Origin: Rhizobium sp. TH135
GTDB taxonomy: Bacteria; Pseudomonadota; Alphaproteobacteria; Rhizobiales; Rhizobiaceae
DNA length: 64,000 bases
Direction of reading: 5' to 3'
Assembly (NCBI RefSeq): GCF_002855515.1
Contig: NZ_PKRP01000006.1
Span: forward strand, 62,001-126,000
Below, piece after piece: positions 18,542 through 28,393 of this stretch. The notes beneath the pieces were generated by a model. The model did not search any database, was not told the DNA's origin, and saw nothing but the letters and a program-made list of their open reading frames with translations. How positions within the stretch are numbered: the first letter of the stretch is position 1; each line of letters starts with the position of its first letter. The position numbers and the translations under genes were made by a program.

Positions 18542-19900
18542 ATGACCAAATCCCTTTTGACTTCTGCCGCGCTCTTCATCCTCTTCGTCTCCCAGGCCTC
18601 GGCCGAGGAGAGGACCTTCCCAGCCAAGCTGGTCAACCATGCCATCCTGCCGGCGAACACGATCATCGCAGCACCTTCCGATGCGCCCGATTACCTTAAG
18701 ACCTCCGGCAAGTTCTCGACCGCAGACCGCAAGCGTGCGGACGCGCTCGGCAGCGTACCCGGCAAGGACGGTGTGCGCCTGACGGGCCTTTCGCTTCCCT
18801 TCGACGGTCAGCCGCTGCAGGGCTTCTCCGGCATCAAGGCCATGGAAGACGGCACCTTCTGGAGCCTGTCCGACAATGGCTTCGGCTCGAAGAGCAACTC
18901 GACAGACGCGATGCTCATGCTGCATCACCTGACCTTCGACTGGGATGCCGGCGCGGTTAAGGTCGAAAAGACCGTCTTCCTCACCGATCCCGACAAGAAG
19001 GCCCCCTTCCCGATCGTCATGGAAGGCTCGGACAAGCGTTACCTCACCGGTGCTGACTTCGACGTCGAATCCATCCAGCCGGTGGCTGACGGTTTCTGGG
19101 TTGGCGAAGAGCTCGGCCCCTACATGCTGAAGTTCTCGACCGAGGGCGTTCTGACCGACGTCGTCGCGACCAAGGCCGGCGAGATCGAGGTCAAGTCGCC
19201 CGACAATCCAACGCTGGTCGTCCCGGCCAATCCGGCGGCCAAGATGCCCGTCTTCAACCTGAAGCGCTCCGGCGGCTATGAGGGCCTCGCCATGTCGAAG
19301 GACGGCACGAAGCTCTATGGCATGCTCGAAGGCCCGCTCTACATGGAAGACGGTTCCGTCGAGAAGGCCGATGGCCTGACGGCACTGCGCATCATCGAGC
19401 TCGATGCCGCCTCCAAGGCCTGGACCGGCAAGACCTGGCTCTATCCGCTGTCGGAAGGCGGCGAGGCGATCGGCGATTTCAACATGATCGACGAAACGAC
19501 GGCCCTCGTCATCGAGCGCGACAATGGTGCGGGTGTGGCCGACAAGGCCTGCGCCGATCCGAAGGCTCCGACTGCCGACTGCTTCGCCGTTCCGGCCAAG
19601 CACAAGCGCATCTACAAGATCGAGATGACGGAAGAGAATGCCGGCAAGGCCGTGCGCAAGATCGGCTATATCGACCTGATGAAGATCGAAGACCCCGACA
19701 ACAAGAAGCGCCAGGGCGGCGGCGAAGGCTACTATGACATGCCTTTCGTCACCATCGAGAATGTCGATGTGGTCGATCCGACCCACATCATCGTCGGCAA
19801 TGACAATAACCTGCCCTTCTCGGCCGGCCGTGCGCTCGACAAGGCCGACGACAACGAGTTCGTTCTGCTCGAAGTCGGCGATTTCCTCGCGGCGAAGTAA
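18542..19900 (+). CDS. Secreted esterase-like/phytase-like beta-propeller protein
   Basis: The 452-aa protein begins with a signal peptide (MTKSLLTSAALFILFVSQAS, cleavage near ASA-EE), so it is probably periplasmic. The rest matches the 'esterase-like activity of phytase' family (PF13449): LQGFSGIKAMEDGTFWSLSD with NGFGSK, then FWVGEELGPYMLKF, and GGYEGLAMSKDGTKLYGML, as expected for propeller blades. Real enzyme activity is unproven for most members. AAGGTG precedes ATG 18542. The gene stands alone after AcnX and ends at a strong terminator. Confidence 0.85.
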   Translation: MTKSLLTSAALFILFVSQASAEERTFPAKLVNHAILPANTIIAAPSDAPDYLKTSGKFSTADRKRADALGSVPGKDGVRLTGLSLPFDGQPLQGFSGIKAMEDGTFWSLSDNGFGSKSNSTDAMLMLHHLTFDWDAGAVKVEKTVFLTDPDKKAPFPIVMEGSDKRYLTGADFDVESIQPVADGFWVGEELGPYMLKFSTEGVLTDVVATKAGEIEVKSPDNPTLVVPANPAAKMPVFNLKRSGGYEGLAMSKDGTKLYGMLEGPLYMEDGSVEKADGLTALRIIELDAASKAWTGKTWLYPLSEGGEAIGDFNMIDETTALVIERDNGAGVADKACADPKAPTADCFAVPAKHKRIYKIEMTEENAGKAVRKIGYIDLMKIEDPDNKKRQGGGEGYYDMPFVTIENVDVVDPTHIIVGNDNNLPFSAGRALDKADDNEFVLLEVGDFLAAK

Positions 19901-19957
19901 GCGACTTCAATATCTCCCGGTCGGGCACCGAAGGTGTTTGGCCGGGACCATCAAAGA

Positions 19958-19989
19958 GAAAGCGCAGGATCCAACGATCCTGCGCTTTC
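19958..19989 (+). terminator. Rho-independent terminator, possibly bidirectional
   Basis: A perfect 14-bp stem (GAAAGCGCAGGATC at 19958-19971 and its complement at 19976-19989) with a 4-nt loop lies between two convergent genes. The T-rich tail on the plus strand (TCTTTTAA) is short. Confidence 0.85.
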
Positions 19990-20017
19990 TTTTAACGAGG
20001 CTGGGTGCGCGTGAGCG

Positions 20018-20551
20018 TCAGGTCGGCTTGGCGCAGGCCGCCTCAACTGGTCGCATGGCTTCAGCCGCCCCGGTCAGCGGATAGGCAAAGGTCTTCTCGC
20101 CTATGGTGAACTTCAGCTCTGTTCCCTGCTTCAGCATCCGGGCGATGGCGGCATCGAAGGCGAGGCGCGCTTCGAGGAATGTCAGTTCCATCTCTTCCAG
20201 AAACTGGATGTCCGCATCGACGACCAATTGATCGGCGGCAGGCGGCGCGGTCACCGTCAGCTTCACCGTGCCGCTCTTCGGTTCGAAATCCGGATCCAGC
20301 GAAAGCGTCATGATAAAATCGCGTGCCGGCAGTTCACAGCGGAAGCTCACCGGCACATCATCGGTCTGTGGCATTCCGTAGAGCAACACGGCCCCACCCT
20401 CTTGCGCCTCACCCATCCATATACGCGCCTCTTCGGCGCTCACGTGAGGCACAGGGAAGATCAACGGCGAGGTGGCCAGCGCCACGGCGAGCATCGATTT
20501 GCGGATCGCTGCGGGGAGCGGTCCTTGCTTGGGATTGCTGCTGGCCGCCAT
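20018..20551 (-). CDS. Secreted protein of unknown function (177 aa)
   Basis: I do not recognise a family with confidence. The N-terminus is a long signal peptide (MAASSNPKQGPLPAAIRKSM, then a hydrophobic run ending VSA-EE near residue 42). The mature part begins ARIWMGEAQEGGAVLLYG and has two Cys (FRCELP and the terminal EAACAKPT) that could form a disulfide. ATG 20551 follows GGAGAGGGTG; a 30-codon upstream extension has no such SD. It ends against the shared terminator at 19958-19989. It is probably transcribed alone, because ppx upstream ends 125 bp away. Confidence 0.65.
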   Translation of the reverse strand: MAASSNPKQGPLPAAIRKSMLAVALATSPLIFPVPHVSAEEARIWMGEAQEGGAVLLYGMPQTDDVPVSFRCELPARDFIMTLSLDPDFEPKSGTVKLTVTAPPAADQLVVDADIQFLEEMELTFLEARLAFDAAIARMLKQGTELKFTIGEKTFAYPLTGAAEAMRPVEAACAKPT

Positions 20552-20676
20552 GACACCCTCTCCAATCAAGGCTGCAAATCTTGGAGATTTGTAGCCCGTC
20601 CCCCACACGGCGGCAATCGCCATCGCGTTGACAGCGCTCAAGCAAGAGTTGGGTGGATAGGAGTGCGCTTGCGCCC

Positions 20677-22197
20677 CTATTCGAAGACGAAGGCCAGCCG
20701 CTTGCCAGTCAGCTTCGACAGCTGCATCAGGCGCCCGTCAAGCCGCTCGCCGGCAAAGTCCAGATAGGACTTCGGCACGACGAATTCGAGATCGAGTTCG
20801 GGATTGTCGGAGCGACGGAAGCTCAGATTGTGGACCACGCCCGGCATAGAGGCCGAGAAGAGATAGACGACGCGCAGCATGCCGCCGACGAGCTTGGCGC
20901 GGTCGAGCAGCCGCTCAGTGGCGATCGCGGCGAGCGGCCCGGTCTGGCCGTCGTCATGCAGGCCTTCGAAGCGATAGTAGTTGGTGAGCGCAATGAAGGC
21001 GCGGCCCGGATGAGTGATGCCGACAAAGGAGGAGTGGGCGATGACGTTGAGCGCCTGCAGCCCGCGATAGTCGGGGTGAGCGCGCCAGCTGATATCGGCG
21101 AGCAGGCAGGCGGCCTGCCGGTAGCGGCTTTCCTCTTCCGTTTCCTCGATGTCGAAGAAGGGCATCATCTGGCCCGTCCAGTCCGCGAGTTCGCGGGCGT
21201 GTTCGGGCGAGCGGGCACGTAGGATCGCCAGTTCGTCGGCAGCCTCGATCAGCGGATCGAGCGCCTGTTCCTCTTCCAGCAACAGCGAATAGAGATAGCC
21301 TTCGCGCACGCCTTGTGCCGAGAAGCAGACGCTCTTCGGCTGCATGGTCTCGATCACCTCGCGCATGGCGATCGCACCGAAGGGGATCAGGTTGCGGCGG
21401 CTCTTGGAAATCGTTGACCAGGCGGGATCGCGGCTGTTGGCGCCCGAGATGATCTCCTCGAGGAAAAAGGCGATCTCGTCATAGGGAAGCTCATAACCCT
21501 GCATCATGTGCAGCGGATATTTACGGATTTCCATGTGCAGCTTGGCGATGTTGCGCCAGGTACCGCCGACCGCATAAAAGGTGCGCCCCTGCCCCTTCTT
21601 CAGAAGGCTTGCGTCGCCGATCAGTTTCTTGGCAAAGGTCCGCGCCTTGGGCAGGGAGCCCTCGACGGTTTCCGACAGGCGTAGGCCGCCAAGCGGCAGG
21701 GTAATGCCCTTGCCGAAACCCTTGCCCTTGATATCGATGAGCTCGAGCGATCCGCCGCCCAGGTCACCGGCGATGCCGTCTGCATCGTGGAAGCCGCTGA
21801 CGACGCCAAGCGCTGAGTATTTCGCCTCTTCCTCGCCTGTCAGGACGAGGATCTCCTGGCCGAGGATCTCCTCGGCGCGGTCGATGAAGTCGGGGCCATT
21901 CGACGCCTCGCGGGCGGCAGCGGTTGCCAGCACATACATGCGGGTCGCCTGGGCCTGATTGGACAGCGCGCGGAATCGGCGGAGTGCTGCGAGCGCGCGC
22001 TCGACACCATCCTCATCCATGCGGCCGGTCGTCGCCACGCCCTTGCCGAGGCCACACAGGACCTTCTCATTGAAGAGAACCGTCGGCGCGCGGGCAAGGC
22101 CCTCATAGATCACCAGACGGATCGAGTTTGAGCCAATGTCGACAACGGAGACAGGGGCGATACCGGGAAGACGCCCCTGCGCTTCAGATCTTACCAT
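20677..22197 (-). CDS. ppx: Exopolyphosphatase
   Basis: Ppx releases phosphate from polyphosphate ends; relatives hydrolyse pppGpp. The 506-aa protein has the ASKHA phosphate-binding loops VVDIGSNSIRLVIYEG (about residues 17-32) and AGDLGGGSLELIDIKG (about 143-158), and a C-terminal HD-like helical part (LADISWRAHPDY, VIAHSSFVGITHPGR). Length and domain order fit the long Ppx/GppA form. It starts 12 bp after the ppk stop and is clearly cotranscribed with it, giving one unit for making and degrading polyphosphate. Confidence 0.95.
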   Translation of the reverse strand: MVRSEAQGRLPGIAPVSVVDIGSNSIRLVIYEGLARAPTVLFNEKVLCGLGKGVATTGRMDEDGVERALAALRRFRALSNQAQATRMYVLATAAAREASNGPDFIDRAEEILGQEILVLTGEEEAKYSALGVVSGFHDADGIAGDLGGGSLELIDIKGKGFGKGITLPLGGLRLSETVEGSLPKARTFAKKLIGDASLLKKGQGRTFYAVGGTWRNIAKLHMEIRKYPLHMMQGYELPYDEIAFFLEEIISGANSRDPAWSTISKSRRNLIPFGAIAMREVIETMQPKSVCFSAQGVREGYLYSLLLEEEQALDPLIEAADELAILRARSPEHARELADWTGQMMPFFDIEETEEESRYRQAACLLADISWRAHPDYRGLQALNVIAHSSFVGITHPGRAFIALTNYYRFEGLHDDGQTGPLAAIATERLLDRAKLVGGMLRVVYLFSASMPGVVHNLSFRRSDNPELDLEFVVPKSYLDFAGERLDGRLMQLSKLTGKRLAFVFE

Positions 22198-22209
22198 GAG
22201 GTACCAGTG

Positions 22210-24402
22210 TTATCTTTTCCTGCCGGAAATCAGGCCGGCAATCAGTTTCGGTGCGCTCGATTTCAGTGCTTCTCCGCGGCCCGACAGGCTCGGATTGGTC
22301 ATGAAATACTGCTGCGCGTTGAAAGGTTCCTCACCCTGCCGCACTTCAATGCGGCGAGACGTGCCGTCGGCCAATATCTCGTAGCTCTGCTGGTTGTCAA
22401 TCAGGTTGCCCAGCATGATCTGGGACAGCACCTGCTCATGCACCGTGGGGTTAATGAGTGGCACCAGAGTCTCGACGCGGCGGTCGAGATTGCGCGGCAT
22501 CATGTCGGCCGAGCCGATATAGACGAGCGCCTTTTCCGACGGCAGACGATGGCCATTGCCGAAGCAGAAGATGCGGCTGTGCTCGAGGAAGCGGCCGACG
22601 ATCGACTTGACGCGGATATTCTCGGAGAGGCCTGCCACGCGCGGGCGAAGGCAGCAGATGCCACGGATGACGAGATCGATCTCGACGCCTGCCTGGCTCG
22701 CGGCATAGAGCGCATCGATGATCTCGGGGTCGACGAGCGAGTTCATCTTCATCCAGATCTGCGCCGGGCGACCGGCCTTGGCATGCGCGATCTCTTCGTG
22801 GATGTGCTTGAGGATGCGCGGGCGCAGCGTGTAGGGCGAGACCGCGAGCTTCATGCCCTCTTCCGGTTCGCCATAACCGGTGATGAAGTTGAAGACATTC
22901 GCCATGTCATGGGCGATTTTCGGATTGCAGGTGAAGAAGGACAGGTCCGTGTAGATCTTCGCCGTGACGGGATGGTAGTTGCCGGTGCCCAGATGGCAGT
23001 ATGTCCGGAGCTTGCCGTCCTCGCGGCGCACGACCATCGACATCTTGGCATGGGTCTTGAGCTCGATGAAGCCGAAGACGACCTGAACGCCGGCGCGCTC
23101 CAGATCGCGCGCCCAGCGGATGTTTGCCTCTTCGTCGAAGCGGGCCTTGAGTTCGACGAGCGCCGTCACCGATTTGCCGGCTTCGGCCGCATCGATCAGG
23201 GCGCGCACGATCGGGCTGTCGTTCGAGGTGCGGTAGAGGGTCTGCTTGATGGCCAGCACGTCTGGATCGCGGGCCGCCTGCAGCAGGAACTGCACCACCA
23301 CATCGAAGCTCTCATAGGGGTGGTGGACGATCATGTCCTTTTCGCGGATCGCGGCCAGGCAGTCGCCGGCATGTTCGCGAACACGCTCGGGGAAACGGGC
23401 GTTGTAGGGCTCGAACCGCAGGTCGTCGCGCGGCGCCTTGGTGATCTCGGAAATCGTGTTGAGCGCGAGCAGGCCGGGAAGCACGGCGACACGGTTGTCG
23501 GCGACGCCCAGTTCATGAACCACGAACTGACGCAGCGCGAGCGGCATCTCGCTGTCGACCTCGATGCGGATCACGGAGCCGCGGCGGCGACGCTTGAGTG
23601 CCGTCTCGAAGAAGCGAACGAGATCCTCGGCCTCTTCCTCCACCTCGATATCGCTGTCGCGGATGATGCGGAAGGTGCCAAAGCCCTTGACCTCATAGCC
23701 CGGGTAGAGCCGGTTGATGAAGAGACCGACCATGTCCTCGAGCGTGATGTAGCGGATGGTCACGCCCTCATCCGGCAGGCGCACGAAACGGTCGAGCGTC
23801 GGCGGCAGGCGCAAGAGCGCGGTCATCGGCTCGCCGGTGCGGCTCGAGCAGAGCTGCAGGCCCATGGAGAAGCCGAGGTTCGGAATGAAGGGGAACGGGT
23901 GGGCCGGATCGATCGAGAGCGGCGTCAGCACCGGGAAGATCGATTCCTCGAAGGTCATTGCCAGCCAGGTCTTGTCCTCTTCGGAGAGGGCTGCCGGCCG
24001 TACGATCAGGATGTTTTCCTGCGAGAGATATTGCTGGAGAACCGCAAGCGAGGCCTGCTGCTCCATCTGCAGGTTGTCGATTTCCTTCAGGATGTCGTCG
24101 AGCTGTTCTGCCGGCGTCTTGCCATCCGGGCTCTTGATGGCGATGCCTTGGCGAACCTGCCCTTCCAGACCCGCGACGCGGACCATGAAGAATTCGTCGA
24201 GATTGGCAGCCGAGATCGAGAGGAAGCGCACACGCTCGAGAAGCGGATGGGCGGTGTTCAGCGTTTCCTCAAGGACGCGGCGGTTGAACTGGAGCCAGGA
24301 AAATTCGCGATTGATGAAGCGCAGAGGGCTGGTCAGCAGGTCTTCGGCGGGTGCCACCTCCGCACCGGTTTCGCCGTCCGTGCCGTGTACTGCGCTGTCC
24401 AT
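22210..24402 (-). CDS. ppk: Polyphosphate kinase 1
   Basis: PPK1 polymerises the gamma-phosphate of ATP into polyphosphate. The 730-aa protein has the N-terminal helical domain ([20 protein letters not shown]), the middle domain and two phospholipase D-like C-terminal domains. The phospho-accepting His lies in [14 protein letters not shown], and the C-terminal [19 protein letters not shown] is typical. The ATG is at 24402, 61 bp after hdaA on the same strand, so it may belong to the AI-2E permease-hdaA-ppk-ppx unit. Confidence 0.97.
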   Translation of the reverse strand: MDSAVHGTDGETGAEVAPAEDLLTSPLRFINREFSWLQFNRRVLEETLNTAHPLLERVRFLSISAANLDEFFMVRVAGLEGQVRQGIAIKSPDGKTPAEQLDDILKEIDNLQMEQQASLAVLQQYLSQENILIVRPAALSEEDKTWLAMTFEESIFPVLTPLSIDPAHPFPFIPNLGFSMGLQLCSSRTGEPMTALLRLPPTLDRFVRLPDEGVTIRYITLEDMVGLFINRLYPGYEVKGFGTFRIIRDSDIEVEEEAEDLVRFFETALKRRRRGSVIRIEVDSEMPLALRQFVVHELGVADNRVAVLPGLLALNTISEITKAPRDDLRFEPYNARFPERVREHAGDCLAAIREKDMIVHHPYESFDVVVQFLLQAARDPDVLAIKQTLYRTSNDSPIVRALIDAAEAGKSVTALVELKARFDEEANIRWARDLERAGVQVVFGFIELKTHAKMSMVVRREDGKLRTYCHLGTGNYHPVTAKIYTDLSFFTCNPKIAHDMANVFNFITGYGEPEEGMKLAVSPYTLRPRILKHIHEEIAHAKAGRPAQIWMKMNSLVDPEIIDALYAASQAGVEIDLVIRGICCLRPRVAGLSENIRVKSIVGRFLEHSRIFCFGNGHRLPSEKALVYIGSADMMPRNLDRRVETLVPLINPTVHEQVLSQIMLGNLIDNQQSYEILADGTSRRIEVRQGEEPFNAQQYFMTNPSLSGRGEALKSSAPKLIAGLISGRKR

Positions 24403-24463
24403 GATTCGCCCCCTCGTTGTCGTTGCTGCCGATTATAACAGTTTAGCGACAGTTCTGTGACGA

Positions 24464-25177
24464 CTACTCGCGCCCGTCTGCTGCCTCCAGCGTTTCAAGC
24501 ACCTCTGCGGCCAGGCTGCGGCTGATCTTGGAGCGGCGCGCCAGCGCCAGCTTGTCCATACGATCGACCACCACCTGGGCCGCCAGGAAGGAACGCTCCA
24601 TACGGCTCACGATATAACCGACAATCTTGTCATCGATGTAAAGCTGGCGATCGGCGAAGAGCTTGGTGATCAGCTGGCCGAGCAGTTCCTCGTCGGGCGC
24701 ACCGATCTCGACCACGGTCGCCGCCTTCAGGCGCGAATTGAGGTCGGCCAGTTTGACATTCCAGGAGGGCGGAAAGCTGCGCGAGGTAATCAGCAGCGTC
24801 GTGCCATGCTGGCGCACCGCATTGATGACATGGAAAAGCTCGACCTCGTCGAAGCCGGCGCGATCGGCATCCTCGAACAGGACGGGACCTGCAGCGGCGG
24901 CTTCGGAGGCACCCTTGCCCGCTTCAAGGACGATGTCGGATGCGCCGCTGATATCCCGGAAGATCTGCGCGAGATGCGATTTCCCCGAGCCTTCTGGGCC
25001 CGTCAGTATCACCACCGGTGACGGCCAGTTCGGCCAGGCGTCAACGATCGACACGGCAGCGGCCATGCGTTCGGAAACCAGCAGGTCGTCGCGGCCTGTC
25101 GCCGAGCCGTGCTCGAAGGCGAGCGGCAGTTGTTCGGCGGCTCCGCGCTTTTCGGGAGCCATCTTGGCGTCAGTCAT
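24464..25177 (-). CDS. hdaA: DnaA-related replication regulator HdaA
   Basis: HdaA, with the DNA-loaded beta clamp, stimulates ATP hydrolysis by DnaA and prevents over-initiation. The 237-aa protein has a clamp-binding motif QLPLAF at residues 16-21, a P-loop GPEGSGKS near residue 60 and DnaA-type AAA+ segments (LFEDADRAGFDEVELFHVIN, LLITSRSFPPSW), but no DNA-binding domain IV. That combination separates it from DnaA. The start codon directly follows the stop of the permease gene (TGAATG), so the two are translationally coupled. A second ATG five codons in is possible. Confidence 0.93.
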   Translation of the reverse strand: MTDAKMAPEKRGAAEQLPLAFEHGSATGRDDLLVSERMAAAVSIVDAWPNWPSPVVILTGPEGSGKSHLAQIFRDISGASDIVLEAGKGASEAAAAGPVLFEDADRAGFDEVELFHVINAVRQHGTTLLITSRSFPPSWNVKLADLNSRLKAATVVEIGAPDEELLGQLITKLFADRQLYIDDKIVGYIVSRMERSFLAAQVVVDRMDKLALARRSKISRSLAAEVLETLEAADGRE

Positions 25178-26323
25178 TCACTTCTCTGGGGCTTGGGATG
25201 TGATCTCACCGACGGAGGCTGACGGCGGCGGCACGAGCACCACCGAGGTTCCGTAATAGAGATCGCTGTCAAGATAACGCGAGATGGCGAAGCGAACAAG
25301 GACGCCGACGGCGGCGGCTGCCGGCACCGCCACCAGAACGCCGACGAAGCCGAACAGCGCGCCAAAGGCGAAGAGGGCGAACATCAGCCAGACCGGGTGC
25401 AGGCCGACGCTTTTGCCCACCAGCTTGGGCTGCAGGATATTGCCCTCGATGAACTGGCCGAGGAAGAAGATACCGGCGATCACGCCGACCCAGATGAAAT
25501 CCGGCCAGAACTGCACGAGCGCCACGCCGAGCGACAGAAGCAGACCGACCGTCGAGCCGACATAGGGAATGAAGCTGATCATGCCGGTGAAGAAGCCGAT
25601 CAACAGACCGAAGTTCAGGCCGGCGGCCGACAACGCAATCGCATAGAAAATGCCGAGGACGAGGCAGAGCGAGCCCTGGCCGCGGACGAAGCCTGCAATA
25701 GTATTGTCGAGTTCTGTCGCGAGCTGGCGCACCGTGCCAAGCTGATTGCGCGGCACCCAGCTATCGACCTTCTCGATCATGTGGTCCCAGTCGAGCAGCA
25801 GATAGAAGGCGACGACCGGCGTGACGACGAGCAGCGAGGCGATGTCGAGCAGCGCCTTGCCCGAATTCCAGATCTGCTCGACCAGGGTGCCGAGGAAGCC
25901 GACACCCTCGCTCAGATAGCGGGAGAAGTTCTCGCGGATCGTGCCCATCTGGCCATCGACCCAGTCCGGCAGCCAGGAGGCGTTCGAGGTGGCGATGAAT
26001 GTCTGCAGCTGTGTGACATATTCGGGCACGCGCTGGATGAAATCATTGAGCTGGCTTGCGAGCACCGGGATGATGATCATCAGCGACAGCACGAAGACGA
26101 CCACAAAGGAGACGAGGATCACAACTGTCGCCATCAGGCGGCTCAAGCCAATGCGCTCCAGTCGGTCGGCAACCGGGTCGAGAAAATAGGCGAGCGCCAT
26201 GCCGGCGATGAACGGCAGCAGGATCGACGAGAACAGCATCAGGAAGGCGACGAAGATCGCAAGCGCCACCAGCCAGAAGAAGACCTGGCGGCGAAGGCCG
26301 ATTGCACTGATATTGCGAGCCAT
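25178..26323 (-). CDS. AI-2E family (PerM-like) membrane transporter
   Basis: The 381-aa protein has about eight membrane helices. The N-terminal pattern (LLPFIAGMALAYFLDPVADR) and the later IGFFTGMISFIPYVGSTVGL and FLGQFIEGNILQPKLVGKSV segments are characteristic of the AI-2E/PerM family. Substrates differ among members (autoinducer, Na+/H+ or unknown), so none is assigned. It is first in the leftward run ending with ppx and diverges from purM across 251 bp, where I see no clear operator. Confidence 0.92.
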   Translation of the reverse strand: MARNISAIGLRRQVFFWLVALAIFVAFLMLFSSILLPFIAGMALAYFLDPVADRLERIGLSRLMATVVILVSFVVVFVLSLMIIIPVLASQLNDFIQRVPEYVTQLQTFIATSNASWLPDWVDGQMGTIRENFSRYLSEGVGFLGTLVEQIWNSGKALLDIASLLVVTPVVAFYLLLDWDHMIEKVDSWVPRNQLGTVRQLATELDNTIAGFVRGQGSLCLVLGIFYAIALSAAGLNFGLLIGFFTGMISFIPYVGSTVGLLLSLGVALVQFWPDFIWVGVIAGIFFLGQFIEGNILQPKLVGKSVGLHPVWLMFALFAFGALFGFVGVLVAVPAAAAVGVLVRFAISRYLDSDLYYGTSVVLVPPPSASVGEITSQAPEK

Positions 26324-26574
26324 AACCGTCTCCGTTTTTGAACTTTACCGCCAAGTTCGGGCCTGCTCGGCCGCTCTTCACCTGCTGCTGCGCTGCACTA
26401 GGAGATAGGTTACCGGCAAAGCCTTGGTCAAGAACTCGCACCCTCAAGACCACGACAAGTGATGATCGAGGCCGAGATTGGCCGGGAAATCGTGCACTTC
26501 CCCGGCTCGCTGCTTGCATCTGAGGGCTCTTCATGCCATGGCCAGCCCAAATTCTCGCAGGATCGGAGGCAGGC

Positions 26575-27648
26575 ATGAGCCAGGCTGGCAAGAACGGGTT
26601 GACCTATAGCGATGCAGGCGTCGACATCGATGCAGGCAACCTGATGGTCGAGAAGATCAAGCCGGCCGTGAAGTCGACGCGTCGTCCCGGTGCGGATGGT
26701 GAAATCGGCGGCTTCGGCGGCTTGTTCGACCTCAAGGCTGCAGGCTTCAAGGATCCGATCCTGGTTGCGGCAAACGACGGCGTCGGCACCAAGCTGAAGA
26801 TCGCCATCGACGCCAATATCCATGACACCGTCGGCATCGACCTCGTCGCCATGTGCGTCAACGACCTCGTGGTGCAGGGTGCCGAACCCCTGCTCTTCCT
26901 CGACTATTTCGCCACCGGCAAGCTCGACCCCGACCAGGGTGCTGCGATCGTTCAAGGCATCGCTGCCGGCTGCCGCGAGGCAGGCTGCGCGCTGATCGGC
27001 GGCGAAACCGCCGAAATGCCGGGCATGTATTCCAAGGGCGATTATGACCTCGCGGGCTTTGCAGTCGGTGCTGCCGAGCGCGGCGAACTGCTGCCGGCCG
27101 GCGACATCGCCGAAGGCGACGTAATCCTCGGTCTCTCCTCGTCGGGCGTCCATTCCAACGGCTTTTCGCTGGTGCGCAAGATCGTCGAACTCTCGGGCCT
27201 TGCCTGGGATGCGCCCGCCCCCTTCGTCGAGGGACAGTCGCTGGGCGCCGCGCTTCTCACACCGACCCGCATCTATGTGAAGCCGCTTCTCAAGGCGATC
27301 AAGGAAACCAAGGCGCTGAAGGCGCTCGCCCATATCACCGGCGGCGGCTTCCCGGAGAACATTCCGCGCGTGCTGCCGAAGCATCTCGCCGCCGAGATCG
27401 ATCTCTCCTCCTTCCAGGTTCCGGCCGTCTTCTCCTGGCTCGCCAAGACAGGTGGCGTTGCCCAGAACGAAATGCTGCGCACCTTCAACTGCGGCATCGG
27501 CATGATCGTCGTCGTCTCCGCCAACAAGGTGGACGACGTGACCAAGGCACTGGAAGCCGAGGGTGAAACCGTTGCCCGTCTGGGTCGCATGATTGCCCGC
27601 GAAGAGGGTGCGCATGGCGTGACCTACAAGGGTACGCTCGCCCTATGA
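26575..27648 (+). CDS. purM: Phosphoribosylaminoimidazole (AIR) synthetase
   Basis: PurM closes the imidazole ring of AIR from FGAM and ATP in purine synthesis. The 357-aa protein shows [20 protein letters not shown] at the start, the nucleotide-binding segment [15 protein letters not shown] and [20 protein letters not shown], all typical. GGAGG precedes ATG 26575; the 14-codon extension upstream is unsupported. It overlaps purN by 4 bp (ATGA). Confidence 0.97.
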   Translation: MSQAGKNGLTYSDAGVDIDAGNLMVEKIKPAVKSTRRPGADGEIGGFGGLFDLKAAGFKDPILVAANDGVGTKLKIAIDANIHDTVGIDLVAMCVNDLVVQGAEPLLFLDYFATGKLDPDQGAAIVQGIAAGCREAGCALIGGETAEMPGMYSKGDYDLAGFAVGAAERGELLPAGDIAEGDVILGLSSSGVHSNGFSLVRKIVELSGLAWDAPAPFVEGQSLGAALLTPTRIYVKPLLKAIKETKALKALAHITGGGFPENIPRVLPKHLAAEIDLSSFQVPAVFSWLAKTGGVAQNEMLRTFNCGIGMIVVVSANKVDDVTKALEAEGETVARLGRMIAREEGAHGVTYKGTLAL

Positions 27649-28301
27649 GCGCCCGGCGCCAACGCGTCGTCGCCTTCATTTCCGGCGGCGGATCGAACAT
27701 GCTGGCGCTGGCCAAGGCGTGCGAGGCGGCCGACTATCCGGCCGAAATCGTCGCGGTCTTTTCCGATAAGCCTGAGGCCGGCGGCCTTGCCAAGGCTGAA
27801 GCGCTCGGCATTCCGACACACGTGTTCGAGCGCAAGGCCTATGGCTCCAAAGCCGAGCATGAGGCGGCAATCCTCGCCGCACTCGCCGAGATCGGCCCAG
27901 ACCTGATTTGCCTCGCCGGTTACATGCGCCTGCTCTCCGGCGATTTCATCCGTCCGCATACCGGCCGGATCCTCAACATCCACCCTTCCCTGCTGCCACT
28001 CTTTCCAGGCCTGCACACGCATCAGCGGGCAATCGAGGCCGGCATGAAGGTCGCGGGCTGTACGGTGCATTTCGTCACCGAAGGCATGGACGAAGGCCCT
28101 GTTATTGCGCAGGCGGTCGTGCCCGTTCTGATCGATGATACGCCAGAGACGCTGGCCGCGCGCGTGCTGACTGTAGAACACCAGACCTATGCGGCGGCTC
28201 TGAAGCTGGTCGCCTCCGGCAGCGTCTCCATGCGTGCCGATGGCAGCGTCGAACGGCTGACATCGGGAACGGATGCGGAAGGCAGGTTGATCAGCGCCTG
28301 A
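27645..28301 (+). CDS. purN: Phosphoribosylglycinamide formyltransferase
   Basis: PurN transfers the formyl group of 10-formyl-THF to GAR. The 218-aa protein has [12 protein letters not shown] near the N-terminus for phosphate binding, the folate-site segment [12 protein letters not shown], and the catalytic Asn-His pair in [20 protein letters not shown], followed by [14 protein letters not shown] with the catalytic Asp. It overlaps purM, so both purine enzymes are made from one message. Confidence 0.97.
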   Translation: MSARRQRVVAFISGGGSNMLALAKACEAADYPAEIVAVFSDKPEAGGLAKAEALGIPTHVFERKAYGSKAEHEAAILAALAEIGPDLICLAGYMRLLSGDFIRPHTGRILNIHPSLLPLFPGLHTHQRAIEAGMKVAGCTVHFVTEGMDEGPVIAQAVVPVLIDDTPETLAARVLTVEHQTYAAALKLVASGSVSMRADGSVERLTSGTDAEGRLISA

Positions 28302-28305
28302 GGCG

Positions 28306-28329
28306 GTTGGAGCCGCAAGAGGCTCCAAC
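28306..28329 (+). terminator. Hairpin after purN, possible terminator
   Basis: GTTGGAGCC (28306-28314) and GGCTCCAAC (28321-28329) form a perfect 9-bp stem with a 6-nt loop, 4 bp after the purN stop. No T-run follows, so termination strength is uncertain. Confidence 0.5.
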
Positions 28330-28393
28330 TGATAGCATTCTCTTAACCATAAACATGCAACCGTGGCGATTATCACAGCGATACGGTCAAGCC

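Noticed and set aside
22207-24438. 743-codon open frame opposite ppk
   Set aside because: Antisense shadow with no recognisable domain; ppk is unmistakable.
26428-27615. 395-codon open frame opposite purM
   Set aside because: Shadow frame; purM is certain and no start signal is visible.
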